Assembly: GCA_046533095.1 (NCBI GenBank)
Contig: JAJQRA010000030.1
Span: 248,001-312,000 of the forward strand
DNA from: ZAX-1 sp046533095
GTDB taxonomy: Bacteria; Bacillota; Clostridia; Lachnospirales; Lachnospiraceae
Length of the DNA: 64,000 nucleotides
Direction of reading: 5' to 3'
Part shown: piece after piece, positions 63,325 through 64,000 of the stretch
Position numbering within the stretch: the first letter of the stretch is position 1
Layout of the letters: each line of letters starts with the position of its first letter
Program-made: the position numbers and the translations under genes
The notes under the pieces: model-generated
Database searches by the model: none
What the model saw: only the letters and a program-made list of their open reading frames with translations
What the model was told of the DNA's origin: nothing

Positions 63325-63354
63325 AGCATACTACATTCTGATGATATTTGCCAA
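63325..63354 (-). promoter_or_regulatory. Candidate treR promoter
   Basis: On the minus strand TTGGCA (63354-63349), 18 bp, TATGCT (63330-63325), about 145 bp upstream of the treR start. Confidence 0.5.
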
Positions 63355-63537
63355 GTATTCAAAAATATTATTTTTGTTTTTTCCTTTTTTATTTTTGTAG
63401 GATGAAAAAAGATAAGAATAAGAACAAGAATAAAAAGGACAAGGGGAAGTTTGACGGATGGGCTTGCTTGCCGGATAGCCGTATCATGGCAACGGGAGTT
63501 TACAAATATGGGTATGGAATAGGAAAATGAATCTCCA

Positions 63538-63607
63538 CGCCGCAAGCAGCGGGGTATCTCCGGAGTTACGGTTGAACGGTGACACCGCAAGTGGTGAGGT
63601 ATTTACC
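63538..63607 (+). repeat. Pair of related hairpin motifs
   Basis: CCGCAAGCAGCGGGGTATCT (63540-63559) and CACCGCAAGTGGTGAGGTAT (63582-63601) are similar; each begins with a small hairpin followed by a GGTAT motif. Such motifs recall ends of small mobile elements, but no transposase is present. Positions 63355-63537 hold only an AT-rich stretch. Confidence 0.55.
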
Positions 63608-63775
63608 CGGGGTGAATAAAAAAGTACGAATATAGAAATACAGGGATTATGAAGCATAATATCTATGTTTTTTTATTTTTCAAAATTTACAGTAATTTTT
63701 ACTGTATTTAAGTAATATAGTTTAAGGAATGTCCCCATGACTTACTAGAACACAATCGAATCGATCTTTGCATAG

Positions 63776-63943
63776 GAGAGGGGTGGCATCGTTTCGATTG
63801 TCGATAGCAGGAAGGCGGACAACAAGACGGTGAGGAACGTAACGCTCCCGAACTGGCCAAACCACGAGGCAGATGCTGCGAACAGCAACGTATCCAGAGT
63901 TTTGCAGGATGCGCTGATGGCAAAGCTATGCGTTTCAAGATAG
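63776..63943 (+). pseudogene. GC-rich gene remnant
   Basis: A frame open from 63776 to a stop at 63941 encodes about 55 residues (VSIVDSRKADNKTV, then RNVTLPNWPNHEADAA, then VLQDALMAK) and has no start codon in frame. AGGAGAGG followed by a GTG at 63783 is in another frame, so a frameshift near 63785 may have broken the start. Base composition is clearly more GC-rich than nearby spacers. Family not recognised; short DUF1659/DUF2922-type proteins are a weak guess. Confidence 0.4.
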
Positions 63944-63957
63944 CAATGCGGAAAGAT

Positions 63958-63993
63958 AAAGGGCTGTTGGCATGTATGTGCCGGCGGCTTTTT
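63958..63993 (+). terminator. Terminator after the gene remnant
   Basis: A 15-bp stem (63958-63972 with 63979-63993, several G-T pairs), 6-nt loop and T5 tail. Confidence 0.75.
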
Positions 63994-64000
63994 GTTTGTA

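Overview
The window looks like a chromosomal segment of an anaerobic, low-GC Firmicute, most likely a Lachnospiraceae or related Clostridia. The evidence is AGGAGG-type ribosome sites, sigma-A-like promoters, TTG/GTG starts, lipoproteins, a pyrophosphate-type phosphofructokinase, HemZ, and the run rel - MBL hydrolase - hemZ - hisS - aspS. This is inference from gene content; no rRNA or tRNA gene was recognised.

Layout. (1) 1-9225: a sugar or glycoside catabolic operon with the tail of a LacI-type regulator, a zinc dehydrogenase, an Rbs-like ABC importer, two TIM-barrel isomerase/epimerases and a Gfo/Idh/MocA oxidoreductase. (2) 9316-17300: an AraC regulator, a carbohydrate ABC importer and a large GH2 beta-galactosidase, closed by two strong terminators. 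(3) 17373-21660, minus strand: a cystine/dicarboxylate-type symporter, a small lipoprotein and a surface protein with two thioredoxin-like repeats; then a divergent LysR gene, a Uma2 nuclease-like gene between repeats and a GNAT gene. (4) 25445-33688: housekeeping block (rel, MBL hydrolase, hemZ, hisS, aspS). (5) 33718-36230: an unknown gene and a two-subunit CoA-transferase. (6) 36397-44817: two hybrid histidine kinases, a PleD-like diguanylate cyclase and pfp. (7) 45308-62350: an extended Gram-positive-type Pel exopolysaccharide locus with pelD, pelE, the pelA deacetylase part, pelF and pelG, joined by two CotH-like genes and a DUF4956 membrane protein and bracketed by two close DUF4874/DUF4832 paralogues. 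(8) 62457-64000: a minus-strand treR with a structured leader, then repeats, a GC-rich gene remnant and a terminator.

How it fits together: the kinases and the diguanylate cyclase could set the c-di-GMP level that the PelD-like receptor reads. This receptor keeps an RxxD site but lacks a GGDEF active site. PelE, PelF and PelG would polymerise and export the glycan and the PelA-like protein would deacetylate it. The flanking DUF4832 proteins are candidates for the hydrolase activity that the PelA protein lacks.

The most unusual non-coding features are two. First, a three-hairpin repeat occurs as dimers at 34514-34693, 42380-42577 and 49928-50112, and its stems covary. Second, many tandem duplications copy the 3' end of a gene, or the ribosome site and start of the next, into the adjoining spacer (adh, permease, isomerase, lipoprotein, kinase, DUF4832, pelF, DUF4956). 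Several proteins also carry repeat-born low-complexity inserts, including histidyl-tRNA synthetase.
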